Assembly (NCBI GenBank): GCA_016719105.1
Contig: JADKAQ010000002.1
Location: 62,001 to 126,000, forward strand
Source of the DNA: Gemmatimonadota bacterium
GTDB lineage: Bacteria > Gemmatimonadota > Gemmatimonadetes > Gemmatimonadales > Gemmatimonadaceae
Length of the DNA stretch: 64,000 nt
Reading direction: 5' to 3'
In this document: piece by piece, positions 31,001 to 37,982 of the stretch
How positions within the stretch are numbered: position 1 is the stretch's first letter
Layout: each line of letters opens with the position of its first letter
Translations under genes and position numbers: made by a program
Notes under the pieces: generated by a model
Databases searched by the model: none
Told to the model about the DNA's origin: nothing
Seen by the model: only the letters and a program-made list of their open reading frames with translations

Positions 31001-31135
31001 GCGCGTCCCCGTGAGGTCGGGGAAGGCATCGAACGGGACGCGCATCAGCGCGAACAGCCCGAGCCCGACGATCGTCAGGACGCCACCGATGACAAACAGC
31101 CGGTTGCGGAGCGAAAACTCGATGAGCTTCTGCAT
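28001..31135 (-). CDS. czcA: Heavy-metal efflux RND transporter, CzcA-type
   Basis: Inner-membrane proton/metal antiporter, 1044 residues from ATG 31135. TM1 is at residues 12-30 and two large periplasmic loops follow the RND plan. TM4 carries DFGLIVDASVVMVEN with Asp393, Asp399 and Glu406, the acidic triad and spacing seen in CzcA-type divalent exporters; CusA-type copper/silver pumps lack the first Asp. Other signatures: PDLTGTRVEVIT, GGLLVIAVLFLFLRNVRASLIV, EGDMYVILKPQDEW and the second-half repeat NLSASIGFIALFGIAVLNGVV. It starts two bases after the adaptor gene stop. A much longer frame extending upstream is simply the overlap with that gene. Zn/Co/Ni/Cd efflux is the likely role; the exact ion is undetermined. 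Confidence 0.95.
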   Translation of the reverse strand: MQKLIEFSLRNRLFVIGGVLTIVGLGLFALMRVPFDAFPDLTGTRVEVITVAPGMAPEDVERLVTYPLESSLMGIQGADQVRSVSKFGLSLITVPFPDKMDIYFARTLVQQRLNDAKGSLPAGVEATLGPVSTPMGELYQYVVTSDSLSLTELKTLQEYTIRPRLRTVPGVSEVNTWGGYTEQIQVEVDPTRLTARRLTIDDVHRALADNNMSFGGSYLETGGERYTLRGLGRVDRARDIEQIVIASANGMPVRVADVAEVKIGALPRQGAVTKDGAGEVVSGMVLKLKGADSRRVIKAVRERMEEIRAAIPAHVEITPFYDQTDLVGRTTRTLAKNLIEGGLLVIAVLFLFLRNVRASLIVASVIPLSMLIAFGGMFFFGYSANLMSLGALDFGLIVDASVVMVENFVRRLEHGRESERFTLFRSAAVEVGRPILFGIAIIVAVYIPIFTLDGMEGRMFKPMAFTVVTAVLGSLLLALTYIPSISGWLLHHHEEKPSPFFESLNRKYANGLEWILARGFQIVGVSVVLVAIAVASLGWIGTEFMPKLNEGSILITSRRLPSISLDEATRLSQQAERIIRKFPEVVTVVTKEGRPDLATEAMGLFEGDMYVILKPQDEWTTAKDQDGLVTVFDSVLAVIPGLEISFTQPLQMRLDEAESGIKTDLGIKVVSNNIEQNQRLAAQMLSIISTIPGNADAAVEVSEGSGQIAIRIKRDALAQYGLSVADVQRPVELAMGSQVASELVDGPRRIGMVVRYPDAQRNDISALSQLTIRTPSGAMVPLTAVAELVSTTGPELIGHEDGQRRALVLSNVRGRDLGSFVQEVRARIAREVQLPAGTFLEWGGQYENQQRAMGRLTIVVPAALLLIYLLLFASFRSITQSFLVLTNVPFALVGGIAVLWLRGLNLNLSASIGFIALFGIAVLNGVVLVSHMNALRAGGLPLDLAVRRGAADRLRPVLMTALVASLGFVPMALSHSPGSEVQRPLASVVIGGLITSTILTLFVLPTLYLALEKWRVRRKSTEEAGWNEPVVAALPGTATGEYGV

Positions 31136-31137
31136 GC

Positions 31138-32334
31138 TCAGCCTCCGCGCCGCTTCAGGATCTCGGCCTTCGCCACCGAGGCCCCGCCCACGATCACGAC
31201 CGTGCCGGTGTCGACCCCGCTCAGGATCTCGGCCAGCGTCCCGGTGCGACGCCCCACACGCACGCGGATCGCCTGCAGCTGCATGCCCTCGCCACGCGGC
31301 GCGGCGGCGATCACGACCGTATCCCCCTCGAATGACTGCACCGCACCCGACGGGACCACCGACACCAGCCCGGCCGCCGCACCCGAGAGCTCTGCATTCG
31401 CGAACATCTCCGGCTTGAGGATCGAGCGCGTGTCCTTCACCGCGGCGTGTACCTCGACCGTGCGCGTCAGCGTATCGACCGATGGGAAGACCCGCGACAC
31501 CGTCGCCTGAAAGCGCTCGCTGGGTGCCGCGCTCACCGTGAAGCTTACCGGGGCTCCGACGCGCGCCGCCGCGGAGGCCGCGTCGGGGACCTGCAGTACC
31601 AACGTGAGCGCCGTCGTGCGGCTGACGGTGACCAGCGGGGCGCCCACCAGGACCACGTTGCCGGGTTGCACCTCGCGGGTGATCAACAGCCCATCCAGCG
31701 GGGCACGCACGAGCACCCAGTGCGGGTCGACCCCCGCCACCTCGGGGCCGTCGCCCAGCAGGTGCTCCAGGAACTCCTCGGCGCGCGCCAGCTCCGCGGC
31801 CGCACTCTCGCGCGTCGCCTCGGCGTCGGTGCGCATCCCGCGCAGCTTCTCGAGTTCCGCCAGCGACAGCGCCTTGAGTCCGTACAGCCGCTCGCCGCGA
31901 TCTGAGGCGCTCCGCGCCACGCGCAGGTCCGAGTCGGCGCGCGTGAGGTCCGCCTTCGCGCGCGACAGCGCCGCGCGCGCATCCATCATCTCGTGGCTGT
32001 GGATCGCCACCAGCAGCTGGCCCTTTCGGACGCGGTCGCCCGGCATCGCGTAGACCTTCACCACGCGCCCCTCGACGATCGAGCCGATCGGTTCCGTGCT
32101 CGCCTGGTCGAGCGTGAGGCGACCCGGCGCGCGCCAGGTGTCGCGCCACGCCGCGCGCGTGACCGCCCCCGTCGTGAAGCCGGCGATCTTGACCGACTCG
32201 GCCGACAGCAGCGCCGTGTCGGCGGGAGCCGACGTCGCCGCGTCGCCCGTGGCCGGGATGCTTGCCCCCTCGCCCTGGCCGGAACAGCCGACGGCGACGG
32301 CGAGGAGGACGGTTCGTGCGAAACGGGGACGCAT
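31138..32334 (-). CDS. RND efflux periplasmic adaptor (CzcB-like lipoprotein)
   Basis: Membrane-fusion subunit linking the RND pump to the outer-membrane channel, 398 residues. The N-terminus is a lipoprotein signal (LLAVAVGC). A first lipoyl half (IVEGRVVKVYAMPGDRVRKGQLLVAIHSHEMMDARAAL), a long alpha-hairpin (about 115-195), the second lipoyl half (VRAPLDGLLITREVQPGNVVLVGAPLVTVS) and the beta-barrel and membrane-proximal domains follow in order. I place the start at ATG 32334, which overlaps the upstream TGA by one base (TGATG); a GTG one codon earlier is also possible. No His-rich metal-binding N-terminal extension like that of CzcB from Cupriavidus is present. Confidence 0.92.
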   Translation of the reverse strand: MRPRFARTVLLAVAVGCSGQGEGASIPATGDAATSAPADTALLSAESVKIAGFTTGAVTRAAWRDTWRAPGRLTLDQASTEPIGSIVEGRVVKVYAMPGDRVRKGQLLVAIHSHEMMDARAALSRAKADLTRADSDLRVARSASDRGERLYGLKALSLAELEKLRGMRTDAEATRESAAAELARAEEFLEHLLGDGPEVAGVDPHWVLVRAPLDGLLITREVQPGNVVLVGAPLVTVSRTTALTLVLQVPDAASAAARVGAPVSFTVSAAPSERFQATVSRVFPSVDTLTRTVEVHAAVKDTRSILKPEMFANAELSGAAAGLVSVVPSGAVQSFEGDTVVIAAAPRGEGMQLQAIRVRVGRRTGTLAEILSGVDTGTVVIVGGASVAKAEILKRRGG

Positions 32335-33575
32335 CACGGCTTCTCCAGGAGCGGCGCCCCAAGGGCGCGATTGAGCTCGAGCGTGGCCAGGTGGATTTCC
32401 ACCGTCCAGCGCAGGGCAGCGGCGCGCGATTCCGCGCGCGCGCGTTGGGCCTCGACCAGTTCCATCAGCGACAGGGCGCCCTCGCGGTACGCCCCCTCGG
32501 CGATCTGCGCGACTTCGGCGGCCCGCGCGTCGATCCCCGCAGTCCCCGCCTCCAGCGCCTCGCGCATCGCCGCCACACCGCGCAGCGCCGCGACCACCTC
32601 GCCACGCACGCGCAGTTCGGCATCCCGCAACTCGGCCTGCGCCACGAGCGATTCCCCCTTCGTGCGTTCGCGCAGCCCCTCGTTCCGGCTAAACAGCGGC
32701 AGCGGTACGATCACGCCGAGCACCTTGGTGGTGTAGCCGCTCGTCACCTTGTAGCCCGTCACGAGCTGCAGGTCGGGGACGATCCCCCGGCGCTCGGCGG
32801 CGGCCCGGTGCTCCGCCTCGCTCGCCGCATGGCGAAAGGCGGCCAGGTCGGGGCGCTGTGCCAGCGCGCGCGTCAGTGCGGTCGGTTCGTCGAGCGCCGT
32901 GACCGGGACCGTGGCCGTGGCGAGGCGCGCCAGCGGGGGGAGCGAATCCTCGGGGAGCCCGAGCACCCGGGCGAGATCGCTGCGCGAGCGCGCCGCCTCG
33001 ATACGCGCCGTCGCTTCGGCGATGCGCGCGCGGTCGGCTTCGAGCCGCGTCCGAATCGCCGCCACCTCGGCCACCGCCCCCTCGCGGAAGCGCGTGGCGT
33101 CGAAGCTCGCGATGTTCTCGCGCGCCTGGCGCTCCTCGGTCGCCGCCGAGAGCAGTTCGCTCCCGAGCGCCGCCCGCCAGTAGGCGCGCATCACGTCACC
33201 CTCGAGCTGCCGAGCGACGGCGCTCGAATCGGCCCGCCCCCGCGCGACCAGCTCGCCTCCTGCCGATCGCACCGCGAAGCGCCGTCCGGTCACGTCGAGC
33301 GGGATCTGCAGCGTGCCGAAGATGTCGGGCTGCAGCGGGCTGGTGAGGTTCTCCCGTCGCCACTCCAGCGTCGGGTTGGGAAAGGCGCCGTCGTTGCGCG
33401 CGCGCCCCTGCGCCACCAGGCGGCGGGCGTGGGCCGTCACGGCGAGCGGGCCGCGGGCGCGGGCGATGGCCACGGCCTGGTGAACCGTGAGCGCGGCGTC
33501 TGCCCCGCGATCCTGCCCGTGGAGGGGCAAGGCGGAGGCGAGCAGGACGCAGGTCGTGCCAAGGACGAGTCTCAT
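32334..33575 (-). CDS. Outer-membrane efflux channel (CzcC-like, TolC family)
   Basis: Outer-membrane component of the metal pump, 413 residues from ATG 33575 (an ATG at 33584 would add three). A signal peptide (MRLVLGTTCVLLASALPLHGQ) precedes the OEP architecture: LTVHQAVAIARARGPLAV, FPNPTLEWRRENLTSP (the CzcC-like NP-x-LE beta segment), paired long helices, the mid motif RSDLARVLGLPEDSLP, the second strand VLGVIVPLPLFSRNEGLRER, and EGALSLMELVEAQRARAESRA. First gene of the operon; the stop overlaps the adaptor start. A 13-base palindrome at 33611-33623 lies just upstream. Confidence 0.92.
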   Translation of the reverse strand: MRLVLGTTCVLLASALPLHGQDRGADAALTVHQAVAIARARGPLAVTAHARRLVAQGRARNDGAFPNPTLEWRRENLTSPLQPDIFGTLQIPLDVTGRRFAVRSAGGELVARGRADSSAVARQLEGDVMRAYWRAALGSELLSAATEERQARENIASFDATRFREGAVAEVAAIRTRLEADRARIAEATARIEAARSRSDLARVLGLPEDSLPPLARLATATVPVTALDEPTALTRALAQRPDLAAFRHAASEAEHRAAAERRGIVPDLQLVTGYKVTSGYTTKVLGVIVPLPLFSRNEGLRERTKGESLVAQAELRDAELRVRGEVVAALRGVAAMREALEAGTAGIDARAAEVAQIAEGAYREGALSLMELVEAQRARAESRAAALRWTVEIHLATLELNRALGAPLLEKP

Positions 33576-33610
33576 GGCTCGCATCCTACTCCCGGGCAAT
33601 GAACGGATTG

Positions 33611-33623
33611 TGAACGACGTTCA
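33611..33623. promoter_or_regulatory. Candidate operator upstream of the metal-efflux operon
   Basis: Perfect interrupted palindrome TGAAC-GAC-GTTCA, 36 bases before the channel start codon, in a locally AT-richer patch (CAATCC and TTAGAAAG nearby on the minus strand). Position suits a regulator site, for example for the response regulator encoded at 37.2-37.8 kb. Similar words (CGGATTG, TGAAC) occur upstream of that regulator gene near 37920. Binding is inference. Confidence 0.35.
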
Positions 33624-33808
33624 GACTTTCTAACCGGGAGGACAACGCTCGGCATGGTCCGAGCGCTGGGCAGGGCCGTCGGGCCGCGCCGCCCGGGTAG
33701 GGCCGCGCGCCAGGGCCCCGGGGCGGGATCGGTTGATCGGGCCGGGATTACGGCTGTGGAAACCCGGCGCTGCCCCCGGTGCGTAGCCGCGATGCGGAGA
33801 GGAGCGGG

Positions 33809-35716
33809 CTAGCGCTGCTCCAGCGAGCCGATGCTTCCGGCCGTGCGATGGACCGACGGCGCCTGCGACTGCCAGAGCACGGGTTGAAGGAACGCGCGGG
33901 CCGCACGCATCGCGGCCTCACCCCGGGCGTCGTTCGCCAGATCGCGTGTGCCCTCGGGGTCGGCCTCGAGATCGTAGACCTCGAAGTGCGTCGGCGTGCG
34001 CACCTGCTCGATGACCAACTGGCCGCCCAGGACGACGCTCCGCCATCCACGGGTCGTGCTGGCGGGCGACTCGGGGGTCCACGTGCCGCTGGAGAACGAG
34101 GCGAGGATCGGACTGACAGGGCGCGTGCTGCCGACGGCTGTGGTGTCCCAGTGATGCGACAGGGTGCGTCCGGGGAGCTCGGCGGACTTTGGTCCCATGG
34201 CCAGCACGGTCGCGGCGACGTCGCGCAGCGACACGAAGTCCCGAACGCGAAGTCCGGCCGGCGCGCGACCCGGAGCGCGGACCAGCAGGGGGACGTGCAG
34301 CAGCTGCGGATAGAGCGTGTTCGCGTGCTCCCACTTCTTGTGTTCCCCGAAGTGCTCGCCGTGATCGGACGTGACGATCACGACCGTCTCGTCGAGCACC
34401 CCGCGCGCCTTCAGGGAGTCGAGCAGGGCCCCGAGGTCGTGATCGAGTGAAGCGAGCGACTCCTCGTACGCGTGCAATTCGCCTTGCACCTGTGACGGTG
34501 TCATGGCGGCCTTGCCGAGCCGGAAGCCGAGCCCCCCGAGGCCGTACCGTGTCATCTCGTTGCGGCGAACCGAGTCGGGGCCGAAGCGGCCGCGGAACGG
34601 CGCCGGTGGGGCATAGACCTCGTGCGCGTCCATGTAGTTGACGACGGCGAAGAAGGGGCGCCGCGCGGTGCGCTGGTCGAGCCACTCCAGCAGCTCCGCG
34701 TTTGCAGCTGGGGCGCGTTTCCGGTTCACCGTATCGTATCGACCGAGCACTCGGCGGAGCCGCGGCCAATAGGCCAGCCGTCGGAGCACTGCGGAACTCA
34801 CGAGCAGCTGGCGGGCGGAGATGCCGTAGTCCCGATACCGCTGGAATCCGCGCTCCAGCCTGACCTCGGTCGACATCATGTAGTTGGCCATGAAGGCGCC
34901 GGTCACGTAGCCGTGCCTCGACAGGACCTGGGCGAGCGTCGTCGTCGTGTCGTCGAGCGGGGTGAGCCAGTCGACGGTGAGTTCGTGCGGATAGCGACCC
35001 GTGAGCATGCTGGCGTGCGACGGGACCGTCCACGGCGCGGTGGCGATCGCGCGTTCGAAGACCACGGCCGATTGGGCGAGGGAATCCAGGCGTGGGGTCG
35101 TCGGATCGCTCGCGCCATACAGGCTCATGCTCTGCGCGCGCACGGTGTCGAGGATGAGCAGCAGGACGTTCGGCGCGTCGCTCGGCGGTGCGGGGAGCGC
35201 CGCGATCGCCCGCGCTTCGCGCCCGCGCGGCACGAGGATCATCGTGGCGGCCAGCACCGCGACGGCGCCGCCCAGCGGGACCAACGTGCGGCGGGCGAGC
35301 CGGTCGAGCCCCTCGCCGTTCGTTAGGCGCCCCACCTGCGTGCCAACGCCGGCGGCCAGGATCAGCGCCGCCCACTGGCTGAGCTGCGGGAACAGCAGGG
35401 TGATCGACCAGGTCGCGAGGAAGGCCAGCGCCGTCGTCGCGAGCTGCAACGCCCGCGCCGGTGACCGGCGCTGGAGCGGATGGAGCGCGGTCGCCAGGAC
35501 CGTGCCGACGACGAGAAACACCACCAGCCCGGCGAGCGGCGACATCCACGCGATGTGGGCGGGTGCGTAGATCCGCATCCGCCCGAACCACGTATGCTGG
35601 ACCAGCGGCACGATCCCCTCGACCATTCCGGTCGCGAGCCCCAGCCACGCGGCGCGTACCACGACGCGGCGCGTCGTGGACAGGGATCGGTCACTCACGG
35701 GGGCCGCGGGCGGCAT
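33809..35716 (-). CDS. Membrane-anchored sulfatase-like hydrolase
   Basis: Alkaline-phosphatase superfamily enzyme with an N-terminal membrane domain, 635 residues. About four transmembrane helices (20-165) precede the hydrolase: NVLLLILDTVRAQSMSLYG supplies the first metal Asp190, WTVPSHASMLTGRYPHEL is the sulfatase signature, and TSDHGEHFGEHKKWEHANTLY holds the later metal His/Asp. The position normally filled by a formylglycine-forming Cys or Ser is Thr230, so it probably acts as a phosphohydrolase or transferase with a Thr nucleophile rather than as a sulfatase. Catalysis would be periplasmic. It lies between the efflux operon and the two-component genes on the same strand, but gaps of 106 and over 200 bases suggest separate transcription. 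Confidence 0.87.
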   Translation of the reverse strand: MPPAAPVSDRSLSTTRRVVVRAAWLGLATGMVEGIVPLVQHTWFGRMRIYAPAHIAWMSPLAGLVVFLVVGTVLATALHPLQRRSPARALQLATTALAFLATWSITLLFPQLSQWAALILAAGVGTQVGRLTNGEGLDRLARRTLVPLGGAVAVLAATMILVPRGREARAIAALPAPPSDAPNVLLLILDTVRAQSMSLYGASDPTTPRLDSLAQSAVVFERAIATAPWTVPSHASMLTGRYPHELTVDWLTPLDDTTTTLAQVLSRHGYVTGAFMANYMMSTEVRLERGFQRYRDYGISARQLLVSSAVLRRLAYWPRLRRVLGRYDTVNRKRAPAANAELLEWLDQRTARRPFFAVVNYMDAHEVYAPPAPFRGRFGPDSVRRNEMTRYGLGGLGFRLGKAAMTPSQVQGELHAYEESLASLDHDLGALLDSLKARGVLDETVVIVTSDHGEHFGEHKKWEHANTLYPQLLHVPLLVRAPGRAPAGLRVRDFVSLRDVAATVLAMGPKSAELPGRTLSHHWDTTAVGSTRPVSPILASFSSGTWTPESPASTTRGWRSVVLGGQLVIEQVRTPTHFEVYDLEADPEGTRDLANDARGEAAMRAARAFLQPVLWQSQAPSVHRTAGSIGSLEQR

Positions 35717-35822
35717 GGTGCGAGCGTCAGGTGGGGGCAGTTGACGGTCCGAAACCTGACACCCTAACGCGGCAGCTCAGTCCCGGTCAGGGACCCCGAT
35801 CACAGTCGACGCTAAGGGTTCG

Positions 35823-37163
35823 CTAAACAGCGGCGCCAGCCGGGAAGCTCACGCGAAAGCGCGCCCCCCCCAGCACACTCTCGCCGACGGAGATGCGCGC
35901 GCCATGCTGATGCGCGATCCACTGCGCAATCGCCAGCCCCAGGCCGCTCCCCTCCGGGGCACGCTGCCGAGCGGCTTCGCCGCGAAAGAAGCGCTCGAAT
36001 ACGTGTTCGCGCTCCGCGGGGGGAATCCCGATCCCCGAATCGTCCACGTCGAGGATGGTGTGCCCCTTGTCGCTGCTCACGCGAACTTCGATGCGCCCGC
36101 CGCTCGGCGTGTAGTGCAGGGCGTTATGCAGCAACACCCCCAGCATGCGCCCCGTCAGCCGCACATCGAGGCGCGCCGGGGCCTCGTCGAGCGCCGCGAC
36201 CTCCAGCGTGATCCCCCGTCGCCGCGCCTCCGCGTGCCACGGCGACAGCGCATCGCTCACCACGTCGTCCAGATAGCACGGCTGCAGCACCGCATCCACG
36301 CTCCCGGCGTCGGCCCGGGCCAGCTGCATCAACTCGTCGACGAGCGACGAGGCATGTCGCAGGTCCTCGTGGATTCGTTCAACCGACTGTCGGTCGTCAG
36401 GCGACGGCGGGAGGGCGAGTCGCGTCTCGGACTCGCCCAGCATGCGAGCCATCGGCGTGCGCAATTCGTGCGCGGCATCGGCGAGGAATCGCCGCTGTTG
36501 CGCGAGCGCCGAGTCGAGCCGGTCGAGCAGGGCGTTGAAGCGTCGCCCCAACCGTCCCAGCTCATCGTGCTCGTCGGCGATGGGGAGTCGCCCGGTCGGC
36601 GAGGTCGCGTCGATCTGTTCGGCGGCGGCCGCCATCATCCCCACCGGGCGCAGCGCACGCCCGGTGACGAGCCACCCCGCCAACGCCGCCAGCGCCACCG
36701 CGAGCGGGAGGGCCACGAGCGTCGCCTGGTCGATCCGCCGCTGCGCCATCGCCAGGTCGGCCACGCTGACGCGCAGCCGCAACTTCCACCCCGGCGCGAG
36801 GGCCGGCTCCAGCGCGGCCACATACGTGCGCACCGGAGGGCGCGGCATGGCGCGCGCGCTCGGAAGCCGGGCCTGCGCGAAGTTCGACGAATCGGGGCGG
36901 AGGAACTCGAGCCCCATCCCGGCGAAGACCAGCTCGCCCGCGATGTGCAGCAGCGTGGCGTCGACCTGATGGTACTCCGACAGCTCGGCCCGGAAGAACG
37001 AGCGCACCAGGTCGATGTTGCGTTGGACGGCGTCTTCGTGCTGCACCGCGAGCGCGCGACGCGCGATGCCGCGCATCGCGATGACCGACAGGAGGAGGAG
37101 GACGAAGACGCTCCCCGCGTACCACGCCGTCATGCGACGGCGAATGCGGGGGCTAGGCCTCAC
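35823..37163 (-). CDS. Two-component sensor histidine kinase
   Basis: Membrane sensor kinase of the CusS/QseC architecture, 446 residues. TM1 at about 13-33, a periplasmic sensor of about 115 residues, TM2 at about 148-167, a HAMP linker (ALRPVGMMAAAAEQIDATSPTGRLPIADEHDELGRLGRRFNALL), the dimerisation/phosphoacceptor helix FLADAAHELRTPMARML with His232, and a complete ATPase domain (NALHYTP, DSGIGIP, FERFFRGEAARQRAPEGSGLGLAIA). Starts with GTG at 37163, sharing four bases (GTGA) with the regulator's stop, so the pair is translationally coupled. The proximity to the metal pump suggests metal sensing; the periplasmic domain has few His or Met, so the signal remains open. Confidence 0.93.
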   Translation of the reverse strand: MRPSPRIRRRMTAWYAGSVFVLLLLSVIAMRGIARRALAVQHEDAVQRNIDLVRSFFRAELSEYHQVDATLLHIAGELVFAGMGLEFLRPDSSNFAQARLPSARAMPRPPVRTYVAALEPALAPGWKLRLRVSVADLAMAQRRIDQATLVALPLAVALAALAGWLVTGRALRPVGMMAAAAEQIDATSPTGRLPIADEHDELGRLGRRFNALLDRLDSALAQQRRFLADAAHELRTPMARMLGESETRLALPPSPDDRQSVERIHEDLRHASSLVDELMQLARADAGSVDAVLQPCYLDDVVSDALSPWHAEARRRGITLEVAALDEAPARLDVRLTGRMLGVLLHNALHYTPSGGRIEVRVSSDKGHTILDVDDSGIGIPPAEREHVFERFFRGEAARQRAPEGSGLGLAIAQWIAHQHGARISVGESVLGGARFRVSFPAGAAV

Positions 37164-37849
37164 CGGGCGCGTGCGTGTCGCGGTTCCCCGAGTCGATAGC
37201 CCGCCCCGCGAATCGTGTGCAGGAGCGGCGATTCGTTAGGGTCGTCGACCTTCTTTCGCAACCGGGCAATGTAGACGTCAATGACGTTGCTCGCGGGGTC
37301 GTAGTTGTCATCCCAGGCGTGGGCGCTGATCTTCTCGCGCGTCACCACCTCGCCAGCGTGACGCATGAGGTACTCGAGCACGGCGAACTCCTTGCTCGTC
37401 AGCGAAATCTGTCGCCCGTTACGTTCGGCCATGCGCGTCCCCGTGTCGAGGGCGAGCTGGTCGACCCGCAGCGTCGTGGGGACGACCACCGCCGGGCGGC
37501 GCAGGAGGGCGCGCACGCGTGCCTCCAACTCGGCCAGCACGTACGGCTTGACCACGTAGTCGTCGGCGCCGAGGTCGAGACCGGCAATCCGGTCCTCGAC
37601 CGTGTCGCGCGCCGTGGCCATCAGGATGCGGATCGCCGACCCCGACGCCCGCAGACGGCGGCACACCTCCAGCCCGTCGATCCCCGGCAGGCGGATATCC
37701 AGCACCGCCACGTCGTATTCGTTCATCGCCGCGAGGCGCATGGCATCCTCGCCCGACGGCGCTACATCGACGGCAAAGCCGGTCTTTCGCAGGTACGTCG
37801 CGGCCGATTCGGCGATTCGTGTGTCGTCTTCAACGAACAGGAGTCGCAT
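37160..37849 (-). CDS. OmpR/PhoB-family response regulator
   Basis: DNA-binding partner of the adjacent kinase, 229 residues from ATG 37849. Receiver domain: acidic pocket VEDD (about 7-9), phosphoacceptor Asp51 in AVLDIRLPGIDG, Thr/Ala switch region MATARDT, and Lys in DDYVVKPY. The winged-helix output domain covers about 130-225 (ISLTSKEFAVLEYLMRHAGEVVTREKISAHAWDDNYDPASNVIDVYIARLRKKV, GAGYRL). A longer frame to 37900 exists, but MRLLFVEDD is the canonical receiver start. The ATG is not preceded by a purine-rich Shine-Dalgarno sequence. It contains one of the CCTAACG heptamers, read here as Pro-Asn. Confidence 0.94.
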   Translation of the reverse strand: MRLLFVEDDTRIAESAATYLRKTGFAVDVAPSGEDAMRLAAMNEYDVAVLDIRLPGIDGLEVCRRLRASGSAIRILMATARDTVEDRIAGLDLGADDYVVKPYVLAELEARVRALLRRPAVVVPTTLRVDQLALDTGTRMAERNGRQISLTSKEFAVLEYLMRHAGEVVTREKISAHAWDDNYDPASNVIDVYIARLRKKVDDPNESPLLHTIRGAGYRLGEPRHARAR

Positions 37850-37982
37850 TCGGGAGGTCCCGGGGCGGGGTGACTGTCGCGCGGCGAGACGATAGCTCAC
37901 CGGTGCAGTAGATCCTAACCGGATTGAATGAACTCACGATGACTGCCCGGCGGTGAACCGGGCGAAACGGGGGCTCCCCGGG

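Noticed and set aside
31136..32362. A 400-residue upstream extension of the RND transporter frame, giving a 1453-residue protein
   Set aside because: The extension is out of frame with the adaptor gene occupying the same bases and has no domain character; ATG 31135 (MQKLIEFSLRNRLF) is the canonical RND start.
33809..35716. Classical arylsulfatase
   Set aside because: The formylglycine position is Thr (TVPSHAS), not Cys or Ser in C/S-x-P-x-R, so sulfatase maturation is not expected.
37958..37982. Hairpin at the end of the MTHFR-fusion gene as a terminator
   Set aside because: Only a 5-bp CCGGG/CCCGG stem adjoining the stop codon with a 14-base loop and no T-run; too weak to call.
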